A stretch of 64,000 nucleotides of DNA, taken from contig OY992833.1 of NCBI GenBank assembly GCA_963921425.1, positions 8,033,228 through 8,097,227 of the forward strand. The letters run 5' to 3'. Position numbers and translations under genes: made by a program. Within the stretch, counting starts at the first letter, position 1; every line of letters begins with the position of its first letter. The notes beneath the pieces were generated by a model that did not search any database, was not told the origin of the DNA, and was given only the letters and a program-made list of their open reading frames with translations. The stretch is from Dryas octopetala. Taxonomy: Eukaryota > Streptophyta > Magnoliopsida > Rosales > Rosaceae. Of the stretch, positions 34,397-47,835 are shown in pieces.

Positions 34397-36271
34397 AAAA
34401 CTTGTTGATTGTTTTCTTAGAACAAAATAAAAACGTATCTCATTCTAAGTATAATCGCAAGTGCACGAATCGCATCAGTAGCAAAGCATGCAAGCACGAG
34501 GTCGATCCCACAGGGAATAGTTAATAAACAACAAATCAGTTCAATTAATCAAAAGAATAACTAAATGGGGGGTTTTGGAAAGATGGAAACACACGCACAC
34601 GATACCACACGCACACACCCATTATCCTATCTTGCAATGTTAAGTTTTCAGTTTCAAATCAGATATGCATACTCTAACCATCCAAGGCTAATGACAAATC
34701 AATTCAAACACAATGTATAAAAGTTTGACTGCTAAAAAGATTTGGCTAGTTACTTTCTCGCAATTGTTCTCCTAAGGCATATATTAAGAGCTTCTTAAGC
34801 CTCCTCTAATCAGTTAACTTACATGTTCCCTAAGCGGACTTAAGGCAACTGTTATCCATGTAAGAGTCATTAAGATCTATGAGAACGTCAAACATGCACA
34901 ACATATAAGCTTTGATTATTTCCTTATAGAGGTCGCACAAAACCATTACCAAGAATAATCCCTTATTCTCTTGTTATTTGTGATTTAGTGTCTTTGACTA
35001 TTTCACAGCTAAACCTAACAAATAAACTAGATGCAATTATCCTAAGGTGGCCAGTCAAAGGACTCAAACAATTAGCACTACAACAATGAAGTTAATAGAC
35101 AACGGTGAAAAATCGTTGTCTATTTACACAAAATTTCGTCGTCTAGGCGAGTGACGACTATAGTATATTTAGACAACGGTGAAAACTCGTTGTCTAAATG
35201 GAATAATACAACAGTTATAATTTTAAACTGTTGTCTAGTATCCACCAAAATGCATGATATTTATCTTAAACAGTTGTGTTGAAACCCAATACACAACGTT
35301 TACAGATACAAAACTATTGTATTAGTAATGATTTGATAATACTTATGTGCTATAAATGTTGTCCAAAGTATTATTAAACATCCGTTTTAAGAAACACCGT
35401 TGCATAATTAAGTATAAAACTGGCATGAATGTTGGTACCTAAGAAACTCAACAACAGTTTTTACTAAAACATGTTATTTTAATTACTTATACATATCATT
35501 TTATATCTTAAAACCGTTGGGTAATCATATTCTCCACAACTTCTTTTAACTATATGTGATGTTAAGTTATGCGTATGACAAGTAATTTTTTTTTCAAAAA
35601 TGTTGTATAGATAGATGATACACATCAATTTTTTGGTTAATCCTAAACCCTAAACGTTTAAACTGTTGTTAGTAGGTGTGTTATACAATGGTTATTTAAC
35701 TAAAACCGTTTTCTAGGGTTAATTAACATAATTCTTTTAAATTGAAAACTGTTGTTTGTTTGATTCACATTTTAATATCCCTGCTTGCATCCAATTCAAT
35801 CCCCATTAATTCTCTGCTTGCATATCCAATTGGAATTAAATCCCACTAAATCCCTGCTTGTTGCATCCAAAGTAATCCACAAATATTGATAACTCAAAAA
35901 GATCCATGAATTCATTAAATTGGAATTGGAGTTTACAAAGTCGATCATGATAACAAACCCATTCACACATCCCTTGCCAATTAATGTATAGCCCAAAAAA
36001 TTATAAGTAACTTGATAACTACAAAAAGTACTTGTTGATTACAAAAACTATAAAGCTAGGGATGACATGGTCTAACCTAAGTAATCGTGCAAAGTCAGCC
36101 ATATAAATACCAAAATATCTGACTTTGCAAGATTAGCTAGTCAATGAACTGCTTACATCATAATATTGCATGTCTACACAGCCTAGCCAGTTAGCTATAC
36201 AAAATATTTACCAAAAAATGCTTGTTAAACCCAGCCAGCGGACTTAGGGAAGTGAGGAGTACGTATTGGAT

Positions 36272-36360
36272 CTACATATAGCGCACCAGAAAGCCTGCCC
36301 ATTCAGCACGTACTTCATCAAGCTGGTCCTGTGAGTAGGTGTGTCCTTTCTCCTTTCCCA
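36272..36360 (-). pseudogene. Ulp1-like protease, C-terminal exon remnant
   Basis: After a plausible acceptor (TTAATTTCAG) the frame reads GKEKGHTYSQDQLDEVRAEW and then GFLVRYM and a stop. It parallels the last exon of the CACTA Ulp1 gene at 53132-53230 (GYTQAQIDEVRVEW). This marks the element as descended from a protease-bearing CACTA. The catalytic part was not found. Confidence 0.7.
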
Positions 36361-37342
36361 CTGAAATTAACCATGGAGTAACAAAGGGATTAACATAAGG
36401 GAATACACCAATAAGAAATTCATCATTTTTGTTTAATTAACCTTTTTTTTTTAGTAATTGAATGAATCAATAAAAAAAAGGAGCAAGCGAAACCCCTGAA
36501 CCAAAGAACAAACATACAAAGCAAGAACAAACCATCAAAATAATGATTTAAGTAACTTAAAAAACAAAATATAAAAGCTTAAATAAAAGAAAAGAACAAA
36601 GAAAGTATAATACAAAGAACCAAAGCCTTGTAGAACCTCCTTAGAATCCAGTAAGGCCTCTTGGAGTCCACCAAGACAGAACACAAAGAACCAAAGTCTT
36701 TGTAAATTTCAGAAAACACAAATTTGATTGATAATAAGTTGATAATTACAAACACTCAAGCTTCCCCTTTATAGGGAGGTTATAACATATACAATCAGCC
36801 AAGTTGCTGGTGGAAACACACAAGCCATCATGAGGAATTGATCATGGAAGGCCAAGACCTAACAAAGTAAGAGCAAACAAATAAAAGGGAAAATATACTT
36901 AGATTAAAGAAATGTAAAGGCAAGCTAAAGAAAGGATGAGATCGACAACCAAAGTTTTAAAATAGGAGCTACCTACCCACCCAAGATAAAGACAGCACTG
37001 AAGATAAGCCATTTTCGAAAATTCTGGAGAGGGAGTTGTTGGGGAAAAAAATGATAGGAAATGAAAAAAAGGTGGGAGATGACCAAAGAAGTGGGAAAGT
37101 AATGATAAAAGGGAGAGAGGATGATATAAAAAAAAATGTGGAAAAAGGTCCATTTAGTGGACCTATGACCCATGACCCATCATCCCCCATCCTTCCCTTG
37201 CTTTTTAGGTCATTATTCCTTGCTTTTAAGGTTTTGTCATTAACAAATACTAGAAATTTTTTTGCACAAAAGTATGTGTCCCACTGCCAAACCCATATAT
37301 TTGAAACAATATTTAAGTGAAAATTTTAAAATTAATATACAT

Positions 37343-37374
<32 letters not shown>

Positions 37375-37384
37375 TAGAGAGAGA

Positions 37385-38185
<801 letters not shown>

Positions 38186-38289
38186 TTACTATATCTAATT
38201 TGGCATATAATACTCTTTTGCATGCACAATCATACTTACAAATGCATGCTTGTTTAAGCAATAATTAATAAATCTCGAACATGCTTACA

Positions 38290-38927
38290 AGAGTCATCAA
38301 TGGTGGCAAGCAAAACTTAGTCCCTCTCCTGCTCCCACTTTCCTTTCACGATTTCAAGAATGACTTTTTGTAGTGATGCTCCCTTCACTGCAACCTGAAA
38401 TCATACAAAAAGAAAAGTTACAAGTTGAAGTTTTCAAGGGACACTTGGGAAAAACCTTGTTACATATATTATACTGATAAAAAACAGACACAGCCAACCA
38501 TCTATATGTTCATTTAAAACTTATTTCAGGAAACAATATTGTAATTACAAGAGCCTTGCAGCTAAAAATCAGAGAGGGTAACCAATATAAACCGTTTAAT
38601 ACTATCTTTTCCCTTCTTAATTTCTTCTATTGGTTAACCTTGAAACTGACAACATACCAGTGCAAAGAAAATGGTAGACAAGAAGGATTTGAGTACAAAG
38701 AGTGCAACAGTCAATGCAGCTATTGTCACAGAAACCCTTGCAAGTGGTCTCGGTATGGAATTTTAGCAGCCAAAAGAAAAATGTAAACAAAATATGACAA
38801 ACTTTTGATTTGTACTAAAAGCAAGAAAAACACTTGAAATGGAAGACTCAAAGAACTTACGGGAACAAGATTGGTCCCTGCCTCAATTCCATCTCTCCCA
38901 ACCTTCCATGCTGTTTGTACAACTATT
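38290..38927 (-). pseudogene. Captured exons of a second, unidentified host gene
   Basis: Exon 38861-38927 reads VQTAWKVGRDGIEAGTNLVP and ends at a donor (CCC|GTAAGT). Exon 38658 to about 38767 reads SIPRPLARVSVTIAALTVAL and FVLKSFLSTIFFAL, a hydrophobic likely membrane segment, ending at CTG|GTATGT. A third possible exon (about 38310-38394, acceptor TTTCAG) reads VAVKGASLQKVILEIVKGKW and reaches a stop shortly after. The first two look like consecutive exons of a plant membrane protein, possibly plastid-targeted, but I cannot name it. They lie upstream of and on the same strand as the CKX exons, so a fused transcript is possible. Confidence 0.6.
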
Positions 38928-41900
38928 TCACATAATTCAAACTGGTAGTTAAAACAAACTATCTTCTCGCTTTGAATGAGCAGGACAGCAGCAAATGCAA
39001 TTCATTTGACGCAGAAAGCTAGAAAAATTCAAAATTTGATGTAAACAATGATTTAAAGAACAAACCAATGTTGTCCAGATGGTTAAAAAACTCAACAACT
39101 CAACCAGAAACCAAAAATCTTACCCTAACAATTCAAAGTTCTCACTCAAAATTAGCCAGCATAAAAAGGTGTTAATAGAAAAAGCCTTCTTGGGCCACTT
39201 TTCATTCAATTGGAAGTGAATCCTCAACAGAAGTGTTCCGTTGACGAAATAAGAAAAACCCATCAAGGGGGGATCCACAATCCACATGCAAACCAAACAA
39301 CAAATGTAAAACAACCAAAATTGCCATAAGAAAATCACACTTGCTGCACATGACATCACATCAGTTGGCATTCACCCACCAAATATTAAGTTCTCATGAA
39401 TTATGGATGATTATCCAGTTCCTTCACTTAAGAGTAATGGGCAAAGTAAAAGTCAAGTCAAGTATTTGTAAACGGTTTCATCTTGCATTACAGCTTCACT
39501 ACTTCTGAAAGAGCCTCTGCTTTCCTCTCTTATAGAAATCAATAAATTTTCCTTCTATTTTTAGGCCATTCATTACAATTCATTTTTCCCAACACAATGA
39601 ATTCATATGCAAAATTTTAATTCTACAAAATGCCATAATTTAATGGGAAACCAACATGATTTATACTGAAATGCCCAGTACCCCCATACTCACCACTACT
39701 GTTCACTTATACAATAGAAGGAAAAAAAAAAAAAAAACCGGATTTAGAAATAAAAAAATTACATCAATCTACAAGAACACATTGGCCAGGAATATCATAA
39801 ACAATTAAAAATTCAAAAAAATAAAAAACAGAGAAGAAGTGCAGCTAACCTTTGAAGAAGTTGGACTGTGCAGCGAATACTACAGGAATGGAACGAGAAT
39901 TTCGAGTCCTGAGCCTCTTAATTTTTGAGAGGTGAGAGCAAACACTGCTTCTTCAACTCTAAAAAGGATTCCTAGGAACATAACTGGGAGTGGGTGAAAG
40001 CTAGGGTTTGATTCTTGTAACATTTTGGAGCAGAGTATGAGGTTATGCCGCATAGGCTATGCTGCAACATACCTGAACAACAACCAGTCATTACTATCTC
40101 TATTGGTTAACCTTGAAACAATAAGAATGTCATAGAAAACCCCAAACCCTCTCAACGAAAACCCCAAATAGCGAGCAGATCGAGAGAGTTTGAGAATCGC
40201 AAGCATATCGAGAGGGTTTGAGAGGAAGAGAGAGAGCAGATCGAGGGAGAAAGAGAGAGAGTAGATCGAGAGTGACAGAAACTCGATTAGACAGAGGGCT
40301 GAGCGTGAAAGTGATAGAGAGAAGGTGAGATACACGCAGGAGTGAACGATGCTGCAAAGTGAGGGAATAGAGACGCGACGGTGACTCGGTGGCGAGAAGG
40401 AGAGGATGCGACGAGAAAGAGGGCAGCGAGAAAGGCAGTGAGAACTGAGGGTGAAGGTCGAGCTTCAATAATAAGAAAATAAGAAGAAAGAGCAGATTTA
40501 TGGGTGTGTTATCTCTCAGAAGGTCGGGCTTGTGAGGTCGCTTGAGGTTAGGTGGGTGCTCTTGGAGCAGATGATGGGTTATCTCTCAGATCTCTTTTGG
40601 TTTTGGTAATAAACATTGCTGGGTTTATGACTTAAGGGTGGGAACAATGAACATTGAGAGGGAAAATGAAAATATCGAAGGACGGCAACAAGTTCAGTGC
40701 ACAATCAACTTTTTTAATGAAATTACTGTAGACCGGTTTTTTCATTTTCTTTCGCTTACACAATGGTCGCAACTTAAAACTATTGTGTAGGAAAAATCAA
40801 AAAATTTACCCCTCTCAAAACCATTGGATTTCATGCATAAATACAACAATTTTTTAAAAACCGTTATCTGTTAAAACTACACAACAGTTTTAAAAGAACC
40901 GTTGTGTAGGTAGTGTCGTCTATTAGCATTATTGTAGTAGTGTAGTGATGGATTCAATCAGATAATGAGAATTAAATACATGCAAACATCAAATTAATTC
41001 ATCAAGAGACGGATAAACAATTTGTTAAAACATGGCATCTCTGAAAATCAACCTACAACTAACATGCAAGATAGAAGAATCAACTACATAATTAAAATAT
41101 AAAAAGAAAACTGAACTACATAAACGAAATCCCAATCCATGATAAAAATAAATTCAGAAACACAAAACTAAAAGGAAATCAGAATTCTAGACGAAAAAAT
41201 TAAAGAACAACAAAGAGGGGCTGTGGCAAGAAGAGAAGAAGAAGGGAACCTCACACAAGCAGGTGGCTCACGGTTAGGGTGAGCTAGGGCTTGCGGCAAA
41301 GGCACCTTCTCTCTCTCTTGCTGTCACGTCAACCTCTCCCTCTCTCTCTCTGATTTCGGCTTCCCCCTCTTTCTCTGAATTCTGAAAGTCTGAAAATATT
41401 GGAACCCTCAATAATGAGAGAATAGGATGTATATATAGAGGTGAGGGATAAATCCTTGTGAAGCAAGGCTTAGTGTATGCGGCAGCAGCTAGGGTTTGGG
41501 GAATCAAGGCTTGCGGCAAGGCTTGTGCAATGGGCTTAAGTGACTCATGCCTAGGCCTCTAGGGTTTCCCTCCATCATGCACATAGGCTGTGCCGCCTTG
41601 GGTCTTGTCGCATTGGGCTTCTTGGGCTGCTTGGTTCAGGCGCATGCATGCATGGGCTGCCACCTTACAATTGACTATCACATAGGCCCATGGCCCATTT
41701 GACTTGATGACATGTCATAGTTGACCCTTGACCATTGACTTTGACTTCCCATTTCGCCCCTCATTTCCCTTTGGATTCGAATTCATTTCTTCCCTCCATT
41801 TGTTTCCATAGATGTCCACCACCTTCTAGAAGCTTCTGGAACCTTGACTTGATAGAGTTGACATTGACCAACGTTTCCTAGTCCAATTAGGATTTCTTGT

Positions 41901-42329
41901 AAATGAATGAGTCCTTATCCATTTTGACTTCTCGTAATGACAATATTGTCTCTGGAGTCTCCTAGTGTCATTAGGACTCCTTTCCCTAATAGGGTTAGGT
42001 TTTCTAGTTCAACCAGGAATTCTTGTTCCAATTAGGATTTCTCATTTCTGGCTCGACAATGATGGTTCTGGATTTGATGTTTCCTAGTGTGACTAGGAAT
42101 CCTCATTTGACTAGGATTTCTGCTTTTTTCCTGGTTTGACCAGGAATTGACCTATTTTCCTAGTTTGACCAGGAAATGTCCCAAAATGACTCCATTTGCT
42201 CCTTTTTCCTATTTCTGCTTCATTTGACCTAACAATATAAAAACAAAATAAGAAACACAAAATATCGAGTTCTAATACTCTGGGTTAAGGAATTAGTATC
42301 ATAAAGTAATGCAAAACGCACACTCATCA

Positions 42330-44362
42330 AGTAAGGCTTCAAAGGGCTTGTTGATGAAATGTGATCCTCCATCACTAATGAGAATCCTAGGAGTGCCAAA
42401 CCTTGAAAAGATGTTCTCCTTGAAGAATTTCATAACCATCTTATGATTATTTGTCTTGGATGCCACGGCCTCAACCCACTTTAACACATAATCAACACAC
42501 ACAAGAATATATAGATTGCCATAGGAACTAGGGAATGGTCCCATAAAGTCAATGCCCCAACAATCAAACAATTCAACTTCCAAGATATTAATTAGGGGCA
42601 TTTGATTTCTTGATGAAATGTTTCCAACTCTTTGGCATCTATCACAACTAGTAACAAAAGCATATGCATATTTAAATATGGTATGCCAAAAGAATCCACT
42701 AGTGAGTATTTTTAGTACGGTTTTCTTGCCTCCAAAGTGTCCTCCACAAGCATATGAATGACAATGCTTAAGAATGCTTTGAACTTCATCTTGGTGCACA
42801 CATCTTCTTATCACTTGATCTTTGCACATTTTGAACAAGAAGGGATCATCCCAAATGTAGTGTCTTGCCTTCTTTAAAAACCTCTTCTTGGCTTGGTAGT
42901 CAAACTCTTTAGGCACAAATTTGCCTCCACTAGCATGGTAGTTCACAAAATGTACAAACCAAGGCAAAAAATCTTTTCTAGTAGTCATGACAAAAAGGCT
43001 CTCATCTGGAAAAGATCCACACAAAGGGATGTGAGAATCATCACCTCCTTCCACAAATCTTGACAAGTGATCCGCAACCAAGTTCTCTTTTCCGGGCTTG
43101 TCTTTGATCTCAATATCAAACTCTTGTAGCAAGAGTATCCACCTTATAAGCCTTGATTTTGCATCTTTCTTGGACAAGAGATACTTCAATGCACTATGAT
43201 CCATGTGCACAATGACTTTAGCACCCAACAAGTAGCTTCTAAACTTCTCCAAAGCAAAGATGATGACAAGCAATTCCTTCTCCGTTGTGGTGTAGTTGAG
43301 TTGAGCATCATTCAAGGTTCTGCTTGCATAATAGATGGCATGGAGAAACTTGTCCTTCCTTTGTCCCAAAACGGCTCCAAGTGCATAGTCACTAGCATCA
43401 CACATCAACTCAAATGGCATACTCCAATCTGGTGCACAAATGATAAGAGATTTGATAAGTAACTCCTTGATCTTCTCAAAGGCATGTAGGCAAGCCTCAT
43501 CAAACACAAATGGTGCATCATTGGCTAGCATATCAAAATGTGGTTTTGATACTTTGGAGAAGTCCTTGATAAATCTTCTATAAAAACCGGCATGGCCAAG
43601 GAAGCTTCTCACGGCCCTCACACTTGTAGGTGGCAGCAACTTCTCAATGAGCTCCACTTTTGCTTTATCAACCTCAATTCCTCTTGGAGAAACAACATGC
43701 CCCAAAACTATGCCTTCTTGAACCATGAAATGACACTTTTCCCAATTGAGGACAAGGTTGGTTTCTTCACATCTTTGAAGTACAAGATCTAAGTGGTGAA
43801 GACAATCATTAAAGGAAGAGCCAAAAACACTAAAATTATCCATGAATACCTCAATGGAACGCTCCACCATGTCACTAAAGATTGACATCATGCATCTTTG
43901 AAAGGTGTCCGGAGCATTGCATAAACTAAAGGGCATCATCCTATATGCAAAACTGCCATATGGACAAGTGAAAATGGTCTTCTCTTGATTTTCCTGTGCT
44001 ATAGGGATCTGATTGTAGCCACTATACCCATCAAGGAAGCAATAGTAGGAATGACCCGCCAATCTCTCCAACATTTGATCAATGATGGCAATGGGAAATG
44101 ATCCTTCATTATGGCATTGTTGAGCTTCCTATAGTTAATACACACCCTCCAACCCGTGGGGAGTCTTTGTGGCACAAGCTCTCCTTTCTCATTTACTACC
44201 ACGGTCATTCCACCTTTCTTGGGCACAACTTGAACCGATGACACCCACTTTGAATCCGAGATGGGATATATCACTCCCACATCAAGTAGCTTTATGATCT
44301 CCTCTCTAACAACTTCTTTCATAGGAGGGTTGAGTCTTCTTTGAGCATCCCTTGTTGGCTTG
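42330..44362 (-). pseudogene. pol (fragment): Athila-like pol fragment: RT, RNase H, partial integrase
   Basis: This reads leftward from about 44362. First comes the N-terminal RT text ([31 protein letters not shown]); then a frameshift near 44075-44095; then [34 protein letters not shown] and the active-site segment [10 protein letters not shown]. Normally two aspartates stand where this copy has D-N, the second codon being AAT at 43835-43837. RNase H follows ([41 protein letters not shown]), then an integrase with the HHCC finger ([15 protein letters not shown] ... [10 protein letters not shown]) and two catalytic aspartates (GIDFMGP, LISDGG). The integrase is cut by the B2 LTR at 42330 before the catalytic glutamate. 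Gag and protease are missing. It would be inactive. Confidence 0.92.
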
Positions 44363-44391
44363 TGATGAGTGTTCATTTTACGCTATTTTAT

Positions 44392-47300
44392 TGTAACGAC
44401 CCGACCCAAAGTTGACTTTTAAAACTAATGGTCTTTCGTCTTTGACCTTGGGTTCGTTGGATAGGTTTCGAGCTCACGATTTCATAGACACGTAGCACGC
44501 GTCGTTTCGAGTTACGGTTTGGAAGATACAGACATGTGAAGTGAGGGGCATTTATGTAAAATTGACAAATTGGGTTTTAAAAATTTAAAATCAGATTTTT
44601 ATTTAAGAAGTTTCTCTCTCTCTCTAGAATATTCTCTCGCTCTCCCTTTTATCTCTCCCTGGTGCTCTCTCCCTCCCGGACTCCCGAACCTTCCTCCCCG
44701 AGTACACACCCCCCTCACAGCCACCATCGCCGGCTAGCCATCGCCAGCCTCGACCTCCGGCGAGCACCCCGACGCCGACCACCCTCCTCTGGGTTCTCTC
44801 TCTCTCCCCGAGTCTCTATCTTGTCTTTCTCCGCCGGTCCTCTCTCTCGGCAGATTCGCCATCCGGCCAACCCATGACCAACGACGGGCACAGGCGACTT
44901 CCTCTCACCATCGCCAACCCCCAGCAGCTTTCCCCTTCGCCGGCCGACCACTGTAGACGGAGAATCGACGCAATGACAGAGAAATGAGCTCGCCGGCGAT
45001 CACATTTTTCCGGCGACGACGGGACACCGGACCTACTGGGTCCTCTTCCTCTCACCACGGCGAGTTCAACCATGGGCTCCGTTCATCCAGACGACGCTCC
45101 ACGACGGAGCAATGAGCTCGGGAAGCCAAGCCAGCCGCCGGCTTCCGCCGCCGATTCCGGCGTTTCCGGCGATAATTGACCATCGATCCAGTTGACAAAA
45201 TCGATCCTTTAGGTACGGGTATTCTTTCCCCTAAGGTGTGGATGTTCAATTTTGAGATTTTAGAAATTCGATTTTGGGGTTTATGTTATTTTCGAATATC
45301 TTGAAATTGGACTCAAATTCGTGTTGTTTTTGTGCAATTAAAGGTTCTATTATATGATTAGGATTGTTTGGAGTTGAATTTGGGTACTTTTAAGTTTGTG
45401 CCGCCGCTGCCACCGTCGGCTTCGCCACTTGTGGCGGCGGGTCGGGTGATTTTCCTTGTCAATCAACCTCCCCAGGACATCTAGAGGCCAACTCTAGGGT
45501 TTGTTTGCGTATTGGTGAGTGTTTGTGTGTTGTTAGGGGCTGGGCAGCCACCATGCGTGGTGGTTACCGCCTATTTCGGTCGTTGAACGGCCAAGTTGTG
45601 AACCCTGAATATTTAAATGTTGGTTGTCTGGTCTTAACAGGTACATGGGCTCGGGAAATCTCATTTCCGATGCCGTTATGCTGCCGGATTTGGTATCCGA
45701 GCAATGACACCGTAAAGGGTATTCCGGTCTTTTACGTAAATAAATTGTGAGTGAAACGTAACGGACTTTTAATGTAAAGTACCGTTAATAAATTGTCGAT
45801 TTTGTGTGATTTGAATGCTTTATGTTAGAGGAAGCTAAGTATAGGATTTAGACCATGAGAAGGAATTGATGAGGATTAAGACTAAAGGATTAAGGGGGAA
45901 TTACAGGATGCTATGATGATAATTGCTGAACTAGAGAAGAAATGTTTATTGTTGAGATATATGAATGAGGATTAAGTAATTATTATACAATAGACTGACG
46001 TGACTAGAAATGACAAACAAGTAAGGGGTCGTGAGTATGAATCAATCTCGGAAAGGTTTCGATGTAGTTCGGAGTAAACAGTGAGTGGGTTTGATAAGGA
46101 GAATTTAGAAAAGAATATTTAAAGACTGCTGTGTAAATGCACGTGTTGACCGGTCGAGCCTGCCTGTGTAAGAGCACGGGATTGTGGCCAGGATGTGAGC
46201 CTGCTCGTATGGAGTGACCCCTCCGTACGAGATTGTGGCCAGGATACGAGCCTGCTTGTGCGGAGAGACCCCTCCGTACGAGATTGTGGCCAGGATGTGA
46301 GCCTGCTCGTATGGAGCGACCCCTCCGTACGAGATTGTGGCCAGGATACGAGCCTACTTGTGCGGAGAGACCCCTCCGTACGAGATTGTGGCCAGGATGT
46401 GAGCCTGCTCGTATGGAGCGACCCCTCCGTACGAGATTGTGGCCAGGATACGAGCCTGCTTGTGCGGAGAGACCCCTCCGTACGAGATTGTGGCCAGGAT
46501 ACGAGCCTGCTCGTATGGAGCGACCCCTCCGTACGAGATTGTGGCCAGGATACGAGCCTGCTTGTGCGGAGAGACCCCTCCGTACGAGATTGTGGCCAGG
46601 ATGTGAGCCTGCTCGTATGGAGCGACCCCTCCGTACGAGATTGTGGCCAGGATACGAGCCTGCTCGTATGGAGCGACCCCTCCGTACGAGATTGTGGCCA
46701 GGATACGAGCCTGCTTGTGCGGAGAGACCCCTCCGTACGAGATTGTGGCCAGGATACGAGCCTGCTCGTATGGAGCGACCCCTCCGTACGAGATTGTGGC
46801 CAGGATACGAGCCTGCTTGTGCGGAGAGACCCCTCCGTACGAGATTGTGGCCAGGATACGAGCCTGCTCGTATGGAGCGACCCCTCCGTACGAGATTGTG
46901 GCCAGGATACGAGCCTGCTTGTGCGGAGAGACCCCTCCGTACGAGATTGTGGCCAGGATGTGAGCCTGCTCGTATGGAGCGACCCCTCCGTACGAGATTG
47001 TGGCCAGGATACGAGCCTGCTTGTGCGGAGAGACCCCTCCGTACGAGATTGTGGCCAGGATACGAGCCTGCTCGTATGGAGCGACCCCTCCGTACGAGAT
47101 TGTGGCCAGGATACGAGCCTGCTTGTGCGGAGAGACCCCTCCGTACGAGATCGTGGCCAGGATACGGTTCTGCTCTTACAGAATGACCTCTATGTGCGAG
47201 ATTATGGCTAGGATTTGAGCCTGCCCGAGCGCGGGATTGTGGCCAGGACATTGTCTATAGTACAGGTACGAGAATGATGTGAAGCTTAAGAATAAGTGTT

Positions 47301-47835
47301 TCGAGATATCAGTTTCCAAGGATAAATTCAGTTCAGAGCTTGATCTACGGTTAAGGGGATTTTAAAATGGTTTTTGAAAGGAGATTTTTGAAAGAAGTTT
47401 TAAAGCTGAGAGGATCTCAAAGAGCGATGTGAGTGAAACTAGATAGTCTGTTTGTTTGTTTGGTTGCTTGTCTGCAGTGTTTGCTAGGATTTGGTTAAGT
47501 TTAGGCTTGAATCTTGAGGATGAGAATGTTGATAATTTGTCGAAAGATTTTTGGAATAGGATGAGTGGAACTGATTATCGTGAATCAGTTAGAGATATGG
47601 TATAGGCATACAGTTGTTTTGCAGGTAAAGCAGGCTGAGGAAGTAGTGGGGAGAAGACGAGGCAGCGGGACCCAGAGAAAATTTTTTAATTGTTTTTACT
47701 TAGTGGTTTGTTTAAAAGGTTTTTTGACAAAAATTATATTTACTTATGTTGTTGTGTATGGCTCAAAAGAAAAGAGAAAACAAGTTTAAAAGTTTGATGT
47801 TTAGTATTTTTGGGCCCGAGGTTCTGGGTGTTACA
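44392..47835 (+). mobile_element. Solo L3 LTR with TTTAT target duplication
   Basis: The 3444-bp LTR begins TGTAACGACCCGACCC and ends GTTCTGGGTGTTACA. It is flanked by TTTAT at 44387-44391 and 47836-47840, an exact duplication. No primer site or polypurine tract is attached. It shares blocks with the other L3 LTRs (for example CTGCCGGATTTGGTATCCGA near 45680) but contains its own 51-bp minisatellite. Confidence 0.94.
46175..47245. repeat. 51-bp minisatellite with 102-bp alternating units
   Basis: About twenty units of 51 bp built on GATTGTGGCCAGGAT, CGAGCCTGCT and CCCCTCCGTACGA. Two unit types mostly alternate, one with CGTATGGAGCGA and one with TGTGCGGAGAGA, giving a 102-bp higher-order period. 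Since 51 is divisible by 3 and the unit lacks stops in several frames, long open frames arise: 415 codons on the minus strand and 338 and 317 codons on plus. I treat them as by-products of the repeat, not genes. Confidence 0.93.

Noticed and set aside
37343-37372. (GA)n microsatellite as a regulatory element
   Set aside because: Simple repeats of this type are common in the window and nothing links this one to a promoter; it lies beside the CKX fragment by chance as far as can be seen.
46004-47251. Long open frames (415 codons minus, 338 and 317 plus) as repeat-protein genes
   Set aside because: They arise from a 51-bp tandem repeat lacking stops in several frames; no upstream gene context and similar LTRs have unrelated repeats there.
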